The translations under genes were made by a program, and so were the position numbers. The notes below the pieces were generated by a model. The model made no database searches and had not been told where the DNA came from. It worked only from the letters and a program-made list of their open reading frames with translations. This document shows, piece after piece, positions 46,057 to 54,520 of a DNA stretch of 64,000 nucleotides (position 1 is the first letter of the stretch; the number at the start of each line of letters is the position of its first letter). The DNA comes from Candidatus Krumholzibacteriia bacterium (GTDB lineage: Bacteria; Krumholzibacteriota; Krumholzibacteriia; JAJRXK01): positions 1 through 64,000 of the forward strand of contig DATFKK010000021.1 in NCBI GenBank assembly GCA_035268685.1, in the 5' to 3' direction.

Positions 46057-46421
46057 TCGCGTCGACCCTCGTAGGCGCAGCGGGCCGTGCAGGTCTCGTG
46101 GACGACCACCCGCGCCAATCCCTCCAGACGCGGCTGCAACCGCTCCCAGATCCACGCGGCCAGGATCTCGCTGGTGGGGTTCTCGAGCCCCTCGATCTCG
46201 TTCAGGTAGTGATGGTCGAGTCGCTCGTGCAGGGGGGCGAAGGCTTCCTTGATGTCGGCGTAGTCGATCAGCCAGCCCTTCGACACGTCGATCGGTCCCT
46301 CGACCTCGACGTCCACGCGAAAGCTGTGCCCGTGCAGCCGGGCGCACTTGTGGCCCTCGGGAACCCGCGGGAGGCGGTGGGCCGCTTCGAAGTGGAAGGT
46401 CTTCACCAGACGGACGTGCAT
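46053..46421 (-). CDS. queD: 6-carboxytetrahydropterin synthase / PTPS-family enzyme
   Basis: 122 aa. Zinc ligands are H15 in [10 protein letters not shown] and H30/H32 in RLHGHSF. The catalytic Cys26 lies in [11 protein letters not shown]. The Asp-His pair is D69-H70 in ERLDHHYLN, and the pterin-binding Glu109 is in VVHET. The position of Cys26 four residues before the HxH motif and the short length favour QueD, the queuosine-pathway enzyme, over eukaryotic-type PTPS. No other que gene lies in the window. Confidence 0.92.
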   Translation of the reverse strand: MHVRLVKTFHFEAAHRLPRVPEGHKCARLHGHSFRVDVEVEGPIDVSKGWLIDYADIKEAFAPLHERLDHHYLNEIEGLENPTSEILAAWIWERLQPRLEGLARVVVHETCTARCAYEGRRD

Positions 46422-46623
46422 CGGTGTCTCCGGGGGCGAAGGACTCTCAGGATCCCGGTCGCGGGGTCGCGACCGCCACAGTGTGAGGCCGGGTGGGGGG
46501 TGGCGCCAGGTCCGAGCCGGCTCGCGGGCGATCGGTCCGGGGATTGCTCGCCATTCCCGATCGTACTCCGCGGTGCCCGTGGAGTCCGCTTTCGACCCCT
46601 GCCGGCGCGCGATCTGGAGTCCC

Positions 46624-48504
46624 ATGGCCCCGTCCACGGAAAGCCCGGCCCCCGCCGACCGGAAGGATCTTCCGGTGCGGGAGGCGCTCGCGTCGCTGCG
46701 GGACGTCCTCGAGACCCTGGCGGCTGCGCAGAAGGAGGGCGAGCAGGCTCTCGAGGCGGCGACGCAGCACCTGGCCGACGAGCAGCGTGCGCGTGAGGCC
46801 GCCGAGGAGCGCGCCCGCTCGGCCCGATCGAGCGCGGCGGTGCGCCCGGCTCCGTGGGAGTCGAGGGAACCGGCGTCGAAGGGGTCCATCGGATCGCCCG
46901 CGACGAACGAGCCCCGGGGGAGTGGTGGAACCACGGGGGCCGAGGCGCGTCGCGTCTACGCCGGACTCCAGCGTCACGCCCAGACCGTCGATCGTATCGA
47001 GAGTGCCGAGGGCCTGCAGGAGTTCCTGTGGGAATTCGCCCGTTCGCGTGGCGTGCGGGGCATGCGGTTGCAGGAGCGGGGGCGATCGCTGTTCGCCGAG
47101 GACGCCTTCGGCTTCGCGAACTTCGAAGGGGCCCGCAGCGGCCGGCTTCGCAAGGTGGTCGTTCCCTTCGATCCCGACGCGCTGTTCGGTGCCACGGCCC
47201 AGGACCGCGCCGTCTACTCGGGTCCGCGGCCCCACCGCGGGCTGCCCGTCGACCTCGTTCTGGTCATGGGCAAGAAGGCGCCCCCCTGGTGCGTGGTGGT
47301 TCCACTGCCGTACCGCAATCGGTGGGGCACCTTCCTCTACTTCGACGTCGTCGACGGCGACATCGAGAGGCTCCTCGAGATCGAGATGATCGCGCGGCTC
47401 GCCGTGTTGCAGTCGAGGGCGGCACGGGTGCGTCCGCACGAGCCCGCCGAACGCGTGCGGGCGTTCCGGGTGGCCACGCTGCGCGAGCGCAAACGCCGCC
47501 GCGCAGAGAAGGGGAAGGCGGCGAGTACGGAGGCCGAGCGAACGTCACCCGAGAGCGACGGCGACGAATTCGATCCGTTGTCGCGGAAGCGATCCCGGAA
47601 GGGACCGGATCTCCGTGACCCGGTGGGCGAGGACCGCTTCGACGACGACGGCAATCTCGTGCATCCGCTCGACGGCAACGAGATCCTCGCCCGCATCGGG
47701 GATCTGCCTGCGATGCCCCACGTGGCGGCACGGCTCATCACGCTGCTGAACGATCCCCAGACCGAGATCACCCAGCTGCAGGAACTCGTTTCGACCGACC
47801 AGTCCATCGCCGTACGGCTGATGCAGATCGCCAACAGTTCGCTGTACGGGAGCCTGCGCGAGGTGGGCACGATCGGTGAGGCGATCATGCGCCTGGGTTT
47901 CACCGCCATCCGCTCGTGGCTGCTGGCCACGGTCACGCGGCAGGTCTTCGTCGGGGAGGATGCCCGCGAGCACACCATGGTGCTGTGGCGACAGTCGGTG
48001 CTCGGTGCCCTGGGTGCCGAGTTGATCGCCGCGCGCAGCCGCGCCATGGACTCCGAGACGGCCTTCGTCGGCGGTCTCATGCAGAACATCGGTCTGCTCG
48101 TGCTCGCCCGCAGCCACGCCGAGATCTTCGAGGAGATCGACCTCCGCAGTCGCGCTGCCGAGCAGGGCTACGTGGATCTCGAACGACGTCTGCTCGGCTT
48201 CGACCACGCCGACGTGGGTGGAATCCTGTTGCAACGCTGGGGACTCGCGCCGGAACTGGTGAGCGCCGTGTCGGCCCACCATCGACTGTCGAGCGTCACG
48301 GGTGAGGACAGGACCTTCGCCGCCGTCATCGCGCTGGCCGAGGATCTCGCTCTCCGTCTCGGCGGCGGCCCGACCGAGACGCGGGACGATCCCCTCGCCG
48401 ATACCGAGGCGGCTCGCATCCTCGGGATGGACGAGGAGGCCATCGCGGCCGTCTCCGAGGAAGTGGCCGAGCGCGCCCTCGACCGCGAACTGTTCTCGGT
48501 CTGA
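46624..48504 (+). CDS. HDOD-domain signalling protein with N-terminal coiled coil
   Basis: 626 aa. Residues about 15-75 are a predicted coiled coil ([20 protein letters not shown], then [15 protein letters not shown]). About 100-270 is a GAF-like or unknown regulatory region ([20 protein letters not shown] to [20 protein letters not shown]). A charged Lys/Arg linker follows. Residues about 345-560 are the HDOD domain, with [59 protein letters not shown] and an [16 protein letters not shown] region. HDOD proteins are HD-like but lack the metal-binding dyad and serve as regulators of motility and related signalling. The ATG has GGAGT upstream. Confidence 0.87.
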   Translation: MAPSTESPAPADRKDLPVREALASLRDVLETLAAAQKEGEQALEAATQHLADEQRAREAAEERARSARSSAAVRPAPWESREPASKGSIGSPATNEPRGSGGTTGAEARRVYAGLQRHAQTVDRIESAEGLQEFLWEFARSRGVRGMRLQERGRSLFAEDAFGFANFEGARSGRLRKVVVPFDPDALFGATAQDRAVYSGPRPHRGLPVDLVLVMGKKAPPWCVVVPLPYRNRWGTFLYFDVVDGDIERLLEIEMIARLAVLQSRAARVRPHEPAERVRAFRVATLRERKRRRAEKGKAASTEAERTSPESDGDEFDPLSRKRSRKGPDLRDPVGEDRFDDDGNLVHPLDGNEILARIGDLPAMPHVAARLITLLNDPQTEITQLQELVSTDQSIAVRLMQIANSSLYGSLREVGTIGEAIMRLGFTAIRSWLLATVTRQVFVGEDAREHTMVLWRQSVLGALGAELIAARSRAMDSETAFVGGLMQNIGLLVLARSHAEIFEEIDLRSRAAEQGYVDLERRLLGFDHADVGGILLQRWGLAPELVSAVSAHHRLSSVTGEDRTFAAVIALAEDLALRLGGGPTETRDDPLADTEAARILGMDEEAIAAVSEEVAERALDRELFSV

Positions 48505-48512
48505 TCCGCCGG

Positions 48513-49073
48513 TCACTCCGGGCGATCGAAGTGCAGCCGGCAGCGGGCCTCGTAGGTCTCGCCCGCACCGACCTCGATCCGCTCCGTCGAGGACGTCAGC
48601 CGCTGGGAGAAGTGTGCGTGGTCGCCGCACACCATGCAGATCGCCAGCTGCTTGGACACGTACTCGGACACGGCCATCAACTGCGGCATGGGCTCGAAGG
48701 GTTCGCCCCGGTAGTCGAGGTCGAGACCCGCCACGATCACCCGCCGGCCGGCCCCCGCGAGTTCGGTGGCGACGCCCACCAGGCGCTGGTCGAAGAACTG
48801 GGCCTCGTCGACCCCGACGACGTCGGTGTCTTCGGCGACCGCCTGCCGGAGTTCGTCGGCGTCCAGCACCGCCCGGCTCTTCAACCGGATCTGGCTGTGG
48901 GTGACGATGTGTTCCTCGTCGAAGCGGTCGTCGAGCCGCGGCTTGAAGATCTGGACCGCCTGGCGTGCGATCACGGCGCGTCGGAGCTGACGGATCAGTT
49001 CCTCGCTCTTGCCGCTGAACATGCAGCCCGTGATCGTCTCGATCCAGCCTCCGGAGCCGGGCCTCGGGTTCAT
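48513..49073 (-). CDS. tdk: thymidine kinase (type II)
   Basis: 186 aa. P-loop GCMFSGKSEEL near residue 16. The lasso and Walker B region is VVGVDEAQFFDQ. The catalytic Glu is in DEAQFF. The zinc-binding CMVCG near residue 145 and a second Cys near the C-terminus complete the fold. It phosphorylates thymidine for salvage. A TTGCCC/TACCCT promoter lies 30-60 nt upstream and GAGG precedes the ATG. It converges on the HDOD gene with an 8-nt gap. Confidence 0.96.
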   Translation of the reverse strand: MNPRPGSGGWIETITGCMFSGKSEELIRQLRRAVIARQAVQIFKPRLDDRFDEEHIVTHSQIRLKSRAVLDADELRQAVAEDTDVVGVDEAQFFDQRLVGVATELAGAGRRVIVAGLDLDYRGEPFEPMPQLMAVSEYVSKQLAICMVCGDHAHFSQRLTSSTERIEVGAGETYEARCRLHFDRPE

Positions 49074-49103
49074 GGTCGACCTCTTCGGGTGCGGGGGCCG
49101 AGC

Positions 49104-49132
49104 AGGGTACCCGGGGTGGGCCGGGCGGGCAA
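49104..49132 (-). promoter_or_regulatory. sigma-70-type promoter for tdk
   Basis: On the minus strand TTGCCC (49127-49132), exactly 17 nt, TACCCT (49104-49109). The start would be near 49097, giving a leader of about 24 nt. The -35 box is the same as in front of the POT transporter gene. Confidence 0.5.
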
Positions 49133-49166
49133 GGGGGATCGGCGGTCGGCCGGGAGCGAACCCCTG

Positions 49167-49175
49167 TGTTACACT
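49167..49175 (+). promoter_or_regulatory. extended -10 promoter for the btpA-rmlA-rmlB run
   Basis: TGT followed directly by TACACT (49170-49175) gives a TGn-extended -10. No -35 is visible at the expected distance. The start would be near 49182, about 70 nt upstream of the BtpA-family gene. Confidence 0.35.
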
Positions 49176-49258
49176 CGCCGGGTTTGGCCCGGAGTCGACC
49201 GGTTCGGTCGCGGCTCCCGCACTCCGACCCGGGAACGGGTGTTTCCACCGTGGAATCG

Positions 49259-50104
49259 ATGACGCGCGACGAGTACCGGTCGTGGATGGATCCGCCGGTG
49301 TGGGGTGTGATCCACCTGCCGGCGCTCCCTGGCGCCCCGGACTACCTGGACGATCCCGATCGCCCCCTGCGCCGTGCGCTGGAGGACGCGAGTCACCTCG
49401 CGCGGGTGGGATTCACCGGCGTCGTCGTGGAGAACTTCGGCGACGCCCCCTTCCACGCGACGGCGGTCGAACCCGTGGTGGTGGCGGCGATGGCCCGCGT
49501 GGTGGCCGCCGTTCGCGAGCGTCATCCGGAGATGCGGGTGGCGGTCAATTGCCTTCGCAACGACGCGCTGTCGGCGCTGGCGATCGCGACGGCCTGTCAA
49601 GCCGACGCGATCCGCGTGAACGTGCACGTCGGGGCGGCGGTCACCGACCAGGGCCTGATCGAGGGGCGCGCGGCCGAGGTCCTGCGTGCACGGAGGTCAT
49701 GGGGCGGCAGCGGCGTCAGGATTCTCGCCGACGTCGCCGTCAAGCATGCCGCTCCGCTCGCCGCGCGCAGTCTCGCGGACGAGGCCGCCGACGCCCGCAC
49801 GCGGGGCCGCGCGGACGCGCTCCTGCTCACCGGGCGCGCCACCGGCGCCGAAGCCGACCCCGGCGACGTCGTGGAGCTGCGCGACGCCGTCGGTGATACC
49901 CCACTGCTGGTGGCCAGCGGTGTGACGGCCGATTCGGCTCCGGCCTGGATCGAGCGCGTCGATGGCGCGATCGTCGGCAGTGATCTCATGCACGGAGGCC
50001 GCGCCGGAGCCGGGGTCGATCCCGACCGAGCGCGTCGCTTCCTCGCGGCCTGGACACGGGCCGCCTCGCTCCGTACCCCATCCCACGGGAGTTCGCATCG
50101 ATGA
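49259..50104 (+). CDS. BtpA/SgcQ-family TIM-barrel protein
   Basis: 281 aa from the ATG at 49259; a GTG at 49250 is also possible. The family marks are WGVIHLPALPGAPDYLDD at the start, HLARVGFTGVVVENFGDAPF, MRVAVNCLRNDALSALAIA, ADAIRVNVHVGAAVTDQGLIEG and a C-terminal DGAIVGSDLMHGG. BtpA was named for a factor that helps photosystem I stability in cyanobacteria, but most members are in non-photosynthetic bacteria and are probable sugar-phosphate or nucleoside enzymes. No photosynthesis gene is in the window. rmlA starts inside its stop codon (ATGA). Confidence 0.9.
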   Translation: MTRDEYRSWMDPPVWGVIHLPALPGAPDYLDDPDRPLRRALEDASHLARVGFTGVVVENFGDAPFHATAVEPVVVAAMARVVAAVRERHPEMRVAVNCLRNDALSALAIATACQADAIRVNVHVGAAVTDQGLIEGRAAEVLRARRSWGGSGVRILADVAVKHAAPLAARSLADEAADARTRGRADALLLTGRATGAEADPGDVVELRDAVGDTPLLVASGVTADSAPAWIERVDGAIVGSDLMHGGRAGAGVDPDRARRFLAAWTRAASLRTPSHGSSHR

Positions 50105-50829
50105 AGGGCGTGATCCTGGCCGGAGGTCTCGGAACCCGGCTCTATCCCCTCACCAAGATCACCAACAAGCACCTGTTGCCGGTCTACGACAAGCCCATGA
50201 TCCACTACCCGATCCGGGCGCTGGTGCAGGCGGGGATCGAGGACGTGCTCGTGGTGACCGGCGGCAACAGCGCCGGTGACTTCCTCGAGTTGCTGGGCAA
50301 CGGGCGCGAGTTCGGTCTGCCGACCATGAACTTCACGTACCAGGAGGGCGAAGGCGGGATCGCCGATGCCCTGCGTCTGGCCCGTCACTTCGCGGAAGAC
50401 GAACCGATCTGCGTGATCCTCGGCGACAACGTCTTCGAACGCAGCATCCGCCACGCGGTCGAGGGCTTTCGCCAGCAGGCCAAGGGCGCGCGCATCCTGC
50501 TGAAGAAGGTGCCCGACCCCGAGCGCTTCGGTGTGCCCGTGATCGAGGGTGACAAGGTCGTCCGGATCGAGGAGAAACCGAAGCAGCCCAAGAGCGACTT
50601 CGCGGTCGTGGGCGTGTACATCTTCGACAACCGAGTGTTCGAGGTGATCGAGACCCTCAAGCCCAGTGATCGCGGCGAACTCGAGATCACCGACGTGAAC
50701 AACTGGTACATCGAGCGCGGCGAGATGCAGTGGAGTGAAATGGAAGGCTGGTGGACCGACGCCGGGACCTTCGAGTCGCTGCTGCGCGCCAGCAAGCTCG
50801 TCGCCGAGACGGGTGCCAACAATCCCTGA
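50101..50829 (+). CDS. rmlA: glucose-1-phosphate thymidylyltransferase (short form)
   Basis: 242 aa. The nucleotidyltransferase signature is VILAGGLGTRLYPLTKITNKHLLPVYDKPM. Further blocks are VVTGGNSAGDFLELLGNG, YQEGEGGIADALRLA, VILGDNVFE, FGVPVIEGDKVVRIEEKP and RGELEITDVNNWYI followed by GWWTDAGTFESL. It is shorter than the standard 290-aa RmlA and lacks the C-terminal extension, as in many short homologues. It makes dTDP-glucose for RmlB, the next gene 30 nt downstream. Confidence 0.93.
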   Translation: MKGVILAGGLGTRLYPLTKITNKHLLPVYDKPMIHYPIRALVQAGIEDVLVVTGGNSAGDFLELLGNGREFGLPTMNFTYQEGEGGIADALRLARHFAEDEPICVILGDNVFERSIRHAVEGFRQQAKGARILLKKVPDPERFGVPVIEGDKVVRIEEKPKQPKSDFAVVGVYIFDNRVFEVIETLKPSDRGELEITDVNNWYIERGEMQWSEMEGWWTDAGTFESLLRASKLVAETGANNP

Positions 50830-50859
50830 TCCACCGCCCGGCGGGCGGGAGGTGCAGTC

Positions 50860-51882
50860 TTGAAGATCCTGGTCACCGGCGGCGCCGGTTTCATCGGCGC
50901 GAACTTCGTGCTCGAGATGCTCGCGACCCACGACGACCTCGAGATCGTGAATCTCGACGCTCTCACCTACGCGGGCAATCTCGAGAACCTCCGCTCGGTG
51001 GAGAACGACCCCCGCTACCGTTTCGTGCGCGGGGACATCTGTGACGCCGACACGGTGGCGGCGGTGCTCGACGACAGCGTCGATGCGGCCGTGCACTTCG
51101 CGGCCGAGAGCCATGTCGATCGTTCGGTGGAGGGGCCGGACGTGTTCCTGCGCACCAACGTCATGGGGACCCAGGTCCTGCTCGAGCGGATGCGCGCACT
51201 CGGCCGGGGTCGCTTCGTCATGGTGAGCACCGACGAGGTCTACGGGAGCCTCGGACCCGACGGAGCCTTCACCGAGGCCACGCCACTGGCTCCCAACAGT
51301 CCCTACTCGGCCAGCAAGGCCTCGGCCGATCTGTTGTGCCGCGCCTACCACCACACCTTCGGGGTGGACGTGGTGATCACGCGGTGCAGCAACAACTACG
51401 GGCCCTATCAGTTCCCCGAGAAGCTGATCCCCTTGATGATCGCCAACGCCATGGAGGACCGGGAACTCCCGGTGTACGGCGACGGCCGCAACGTGCGCGA
51501 CTGGCTGCACGTACGGGACCACTGCCGGGCGATCGACGTGGTCCTGCGTCGTGGACGAAGCGGCGAGGTCTACAACATCGGGGGCGACAGCGAACGCGAG
51601 AACATCCAGGTGGTGCGCGCACTGCTCGACCATCTGGACAAGTCGCACGATCTGATCACCTACGTGACCGATCGGCCGGGGCACGATCGGCGCTACGCGA
51701 TCGACGCCACGAAGATCCGCCAGGAACTCGGCTGGGCGCCGCGGATCGTGTTCGAGGACGGTCTCGGCGAAACCATCCGCTGGTATCGCGACAACGGTCC
51801 GTGGCTCGAACAGGTTCGCAGCGGGGGATACCGCACCTACTACGACACCATGTACGGTGATCGTTCGCGCTTCGCGCGTTGA
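50860..51882 (+). CDS. rmlB: dTDP-glucose 4,6-dehydratase
   Basis: 340 aa from a TTG at 50860, with GGGAGGTG upstream. NAD-binding motif TGGAGFIG near residue 6. The dTDP-glucose dehydratase blocks are HFAAESHVDRSVEGP, VMVSTDEVYGSLG, the catalytic YSASKAS with Tyr and Lys, and RCSNNYGPYQFPEKLIPLMI. It forms dTDP-4-keto-6-deoxyglucose. rmlC and rmlD are not present here, so the final sugar may be something other than rhamnose or those genes lie elsewhere. Confidence 0.95.
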   Translation: MKILVTGGAGFIGANFVLEMLATHDDLEIVNLDALTYAGNLENLRSVENDPRYRFVRGDICDADTVAAVLDDSVDAAVHFAAESHVDRSVEGPDVFLRTNVMGTQVLLERMRALGRGRFVMVSTDEVYGSLGPDGAFTEATPLAPNSPYSASKASADLLCRAYHHTFGVDVVITRCSNNYGPYQFPEKLIPLMIANAMEDRELPVYGDGRNVRDWLHVRDHCRAIDVVLRRGRSGEVYNIGGDSERENIQVVRALLDHLDKSHDLITYVTDRPGHDRRYAIDATKIRQELGWAPRIVFEDGLGETIRWYRDNGPWLEQVRSGGYRTYYDTMYGDRSRFAR

Positions 51883-51895
51883 CTCCGGGACGGAG

Positions 51896-52312
51896 TCAGA
51901 CTGGGCTCGGGACCGAGAGGGCGGACCCCTCGATCTCGGTCCCGCGCACGTCGAGCCAGGCGGCCGCACTCAACAGTCGGTCGAACACGCCGACTTCGAC
52001 GGGCAGCTGTTTCGAGAACTCCTGGTACAGCAGGAGCTTCGGCAGGATCTCGTGGTCGGCGCAGACGAGCGCCGAACGGCGGAGCCGGTGCGGGTGGTCC
52101 TGGGACTCCTCGACGACACGATAGAGATCGGGAACCTGGATCAGGCACTCGTTCGCGTCACGGAGATCGAGGACCTCGTTGAAGCCCACGCCGACCGAGG
52201 GGTCGGTGGCCACCGAGCGCACGTGATCGACGAGGTCGTCGGGACCGAGCACTCCACTGGCACGTGAGCAGACCAGACGCAGACCGTGGTCGACGTCGTA
52301 CCGGATGGGCAT
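51896..52312 (-). CDS. hypothetical protein, possibly STAS/SpoIIAA-like
   Basis: 138 aa, soluble. The opening (RYDVDHGLRLVCSRASGVLGPDDLVDHV) and the line FNEVLDLRDA resemble small SpoIIAA/STAS-like proteins, where a strand-helix alternation encloses a conserved Asp-Leu-Arg. The match is weak and there is no obvious phosphorylatable Ser motif. It has a strong AGGAGG ribosome-binding site 6 nt before the ATG. It converges on rmlB with a 13-nt gap. A TATACT -10 box lies about 60 nt upstream. Confidence 0.6.
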   Translation of the reverse strand: MPIRYDVDHGLRLVCSRASGVLGPDDLVDHVRSVATDPSVGVGFNEVLDLRDANECLIQVPDLYRVVEESQDHPHRLRRSALVCADHEILPKLLLYQEFSKQLPVEVGVFDRLLSAAAWLDVRGTEIEGSALSVPSPV

Positions 52313-52374
52313 GCGATTCCTCCTACCGCAAAGGGCCGGGACGGATGGAGGAGGAAGCCTTCATCGTCGGGAAC

Positions 52375-52380
52375 AGTATA
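52375..52380 (-). promoter_or_regulatory. -10 box for the 51896-52312 gene
   Basis: On the minus strand TATACT, five of six matches to the -10 consensus. No clear -35 is seen 16-18 nt upstream. It is the most AT-rich point of the 137-nt gap; I see nothing else in that gap. Confidence 0.4.
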
Positions 52381-52450
52381 GGAATTCCGGGGTCCGGTGC
52401 ACGCCGATCCACGCGAAAAGATCGCTGAAAACCGTTGTCGATACGTGAGA

Positions 52451-53743
52451 TCAGGCGGCGGGCCCGTAGCGCCGACTCCGCTCGAGTCGCGCCAGGGCCT
52501 TGCGCACGATGCTGCCGACGCGGTCGCCGAAACCGTCTCGCGCACCGTCGCCGAGCATCAGCTCGAGGTGACGCTGTGCTTCCTCGTCGCCGATGTCACC
52601 GAGCAGGTGGGCCGCCTCGGCCCGGACGTCGGGTGACCCGTCGTACAGCGCGCGGATCAACTTGCCCTGGGCGCTGCGCCCGATCCCTTCGGCCAGGGCA
52701 CTGCAGGCGTTGATGCGTACGTGGGGGTCGTCGTCGGCCAGGGCGCGGTCGAGGGCGTCGAGGACCTCGCGGCCACCGAGCTTTCCGAGGGCCAGCACGG
52801 CCTCCTGGCGCACGTCCGAGTTCTCGTCGTCGAGCAGGGAACGGACGCGTCGTACGGCCTGCTGGTCGCCGATCTCGCCGAGGGCGTGGGCGGCCTCCTC
52901 GCGGATGATGGGGTCACGGCTGCGCAGCAGGCCCAGCAGCGCGATCAACGCGCGGTCGGGACGGATCTTCCGAAGGGCGATGACGACGTCGCGGTGGAAG
53001 CTCTCCGAGTCACGGTGCAGCATGTCGATCAGACACCGGACGGCGGCACGACTGCCGAGATCGCCCAGGGATGCGATGGCGTCGCCGCGAACCGGCGCCC
53101 GGCGCTCGTGCACCACGCAGTTCACGAGGACCCGTTCGGCCCGGCGCGCGGTGTCGGGACCGAACTCGGGTTCGAGCGAGGGATCCGCGAGACGGTGCAG
53201 TGCCCTCACCGCGGCCAGCGGGTCGGGGTACGACAGTGTCTGCACGAGCGGAGAGGCGAGGAAGCGCACCAGGGCACGACCGTCGACGTGGCTGCGGTGC
53301 GCGGCCAGACCGTCGGCCGCCCGGCGACGGATCGAGCTCGAACCGTGATCCATGAGGCGGATCAGCAGTCGGGTCGAATCGTCGTCCCGCACTTCCGACA
53401 GCACGTCGACCAGCCAGCGGGTCGATGTCTCGTCCTGGAGCAGACGATCGATCCACGGCAACAGGCCGGTGAGTCCCCGCCGTTGCACCACCGCGGCGGC
53501 CACGTCGAGGGCCTCGGGGACCTCACTGGTCCAGGCCCCGTCGAGGAAGGTCATGAGATCGTCGTCGGACCACAGGCACAGCTCGGTGAGCGTCTGCTCG
53601 GCCACGGCCGGTTCGGCGTGCAGGGCATCGGCCAGCGCCCGGTAGGCGTCGCCCACCCGGAGCCCGTCGTGCAACGACGCGCGCATCCGGTCGAGGAATC
53701 CGCGGACCTGTCCGCGCAGTGGCTTTCGTCCGAAGTCGATCAT
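52451..53743 (-). CDS. HEAT-repeat protein
   Basis: 430 aa, all-helical and soluble. The C-terminal about 200 residues hold a run of PBS-lyase-type HEAT repeats about 31 residues long: DSESFHRDVVIALRKI, RDPIIREEAAHALGEIGDQ, ENSDVRQEAVLALGKLGGR, DDPHVRINACSALAEGI and GSPDVRAEAAHLLGDIGDE. The N-terminal half has weaker repeats. Such proteins are usually scaffolds. A TTGACA/AATCCT promoter ends only a few nt before the ATG at 53743, with no ribosome-binding site, so translation may be leaderless. Confidence 0.85.
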   Translation of the reverse strand: MIDFGRKPLRGQVRGFLDRMRASLHDGLRVGDAYRALADALHAEPAVAEQTLTELCLWSDDDLMTFLDGAWTSEVPEALDVAAAVVQRRGLTGLLPWIDRLLQDETSTRWLVDVLSEVRDDDSTRLLIRLMDHGSSSIRRRAADGLAAHRSHVDGRALVRFLASPLVQTLSYPDPLAAVRALHRLADPSLEPEFGPDTARRAERVLVNCVVHERRAPVRGDAIASLGDLGSRAAVRCLIDMLHRDSESFHRDVVIALRKIRPDRALIALLGLLRSRDPIIREEAAHALGEIGDQQAVRRVRSLLDDENSDVRQEAVLALGKLGGREVLDALDRALADDDPHVRINACSALAEGIGRSAQGKLIRALYDGSPDVRAEAAHLLGDIGDEEAQRHLELMLGDGARDGFGDRVGSIVRKALARLERSRRYGPAA

Positions 53744-53752
53744 GGTACGTTG

Positions 53753-53781
53753 AGGATTCGAAAATCGGGCGAGGGTGTCAA
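53753..53781 (-). promoter_or_regulatory. promoter of the HEAT-repeat gene, possibly leaderless
   Basis: On the minus strand a perfect TTGACA (53776-53781), exactly 17 nt, AATCCT (53753-53758). The predicted start lies about 3-4 nt before the ATG at 53743, so there is no space for a ribosome-binding site. Confidence 0.45.
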
Positions 53782-53803
53782 CCTCGTCGCACGGGAGAGG
53801 GTC

Positions 53804-54520
53804 ATGGATGACGGAAATCCGACACCGGTGCTGGGGTGGAGCCTCGATCCGTCGGTGGTCGATCGCGTCCGCGCATGGGCGATCGAGGTCGACGGTGTCG
53901 AGGTCCGCGACGAAGGTCGCGCCCACGAAAGCCTCGAAGCGCTCGCCCGCGCGCGCGGAACCGCGGCGACCTCGGTCGCCATCGGCGAGGTCGAGGGCAT
54001 CGACGCCGCGCGCCGGCTGTACCGGGCCTTCGGGGTGGATCCCACCCGGCACCGGCCGAGCAGTGAAGCGCTGATGCGCCGCGCGCGCAAGGGGCAGTCG
54101 ATCTACCGCCTGAACGAAGTGGTCGACGTGGGCAACTGGGTCTCGCTGGAGTGGCTGCTTCCGCTCGGTCTGTACGATCGCGATCGCATCGTCGGCGACG
54201 TCGCCGTCGTCCGCGTCGGCCGTGCGGGCGAGGAGTACGAGGGCATCCGGAAGGGAGCGGTGCACCTCGACGGGCGGCTGTGCGTGGCGGACCGCGAGGG
54301 TCCATTCGGGAGCCCGACCAGCGACAGCGCACGCACCTGTATCCGCGCTGCCACGCGCCGGGTGGCAGCGATCCTGTTCGGTCCCCACGACGTGGATCCC
54401 GCGCGACTGCGAGCGGCCGGCGAGGCCCTCGCCACCCGACTCGTCGACCACGCCGGAGGCCGGATCCTGTTCAGCGGCCCCGTGACCGGAACGAACGACG
54501 GATCCATGCCGCTCCGATGA
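53804..54520 (+). CDS. stand-alone B3/B4 tRNA-synthetase-like domain protein
   Basis: 238 aa from the ATG at 53804, with GGGAGAGG upstream. The fold signature of the B3/B4 domain of phenylalanyl-tRNA synthetase beta subunit is present: YRAFGVDPTRHRPSSEALMRRARKGQ, YRLNEVVDVGNWVSLEWLLPLG and GGRLCVADREG-like turns. Free-standing members (COG3382) are proposed editing or RNA-binding proteins. No catalytic synthetase domain is attached. It is divergent from the HEAT-repeat gene, and its last 50 nt overlap the convergent MFS gene. Confidence 0.8.
   Translation: MDDGNPTPVLGWSLDPSVVDRVRAWAIEVDGVEVRDEGRAHESLEALARARGTAATSVAIGEVEGIDAARRLYRAFGVDPTRHRPSSEALMRRARKGQSIYRLNEVVDVGNWVSLEWLLPLGLYDRDRIVGDVAVVRVGRAGEEYEGIRKGAVHLDGRLCVADREGPFGSPTSDSARTCIRAATRRVAAILFGPHDVDPARLRAAGEALATRLVDHAGGRILFSGPVTGTNDGSMPLR

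Noticed and set aside
49259-50104. BtpA as evidence for photosynthesis
   Set aside because: The family is widespread in non-phototrophs and no photosystem, bacteriochlorophyll or carotenoid gene is in the window.
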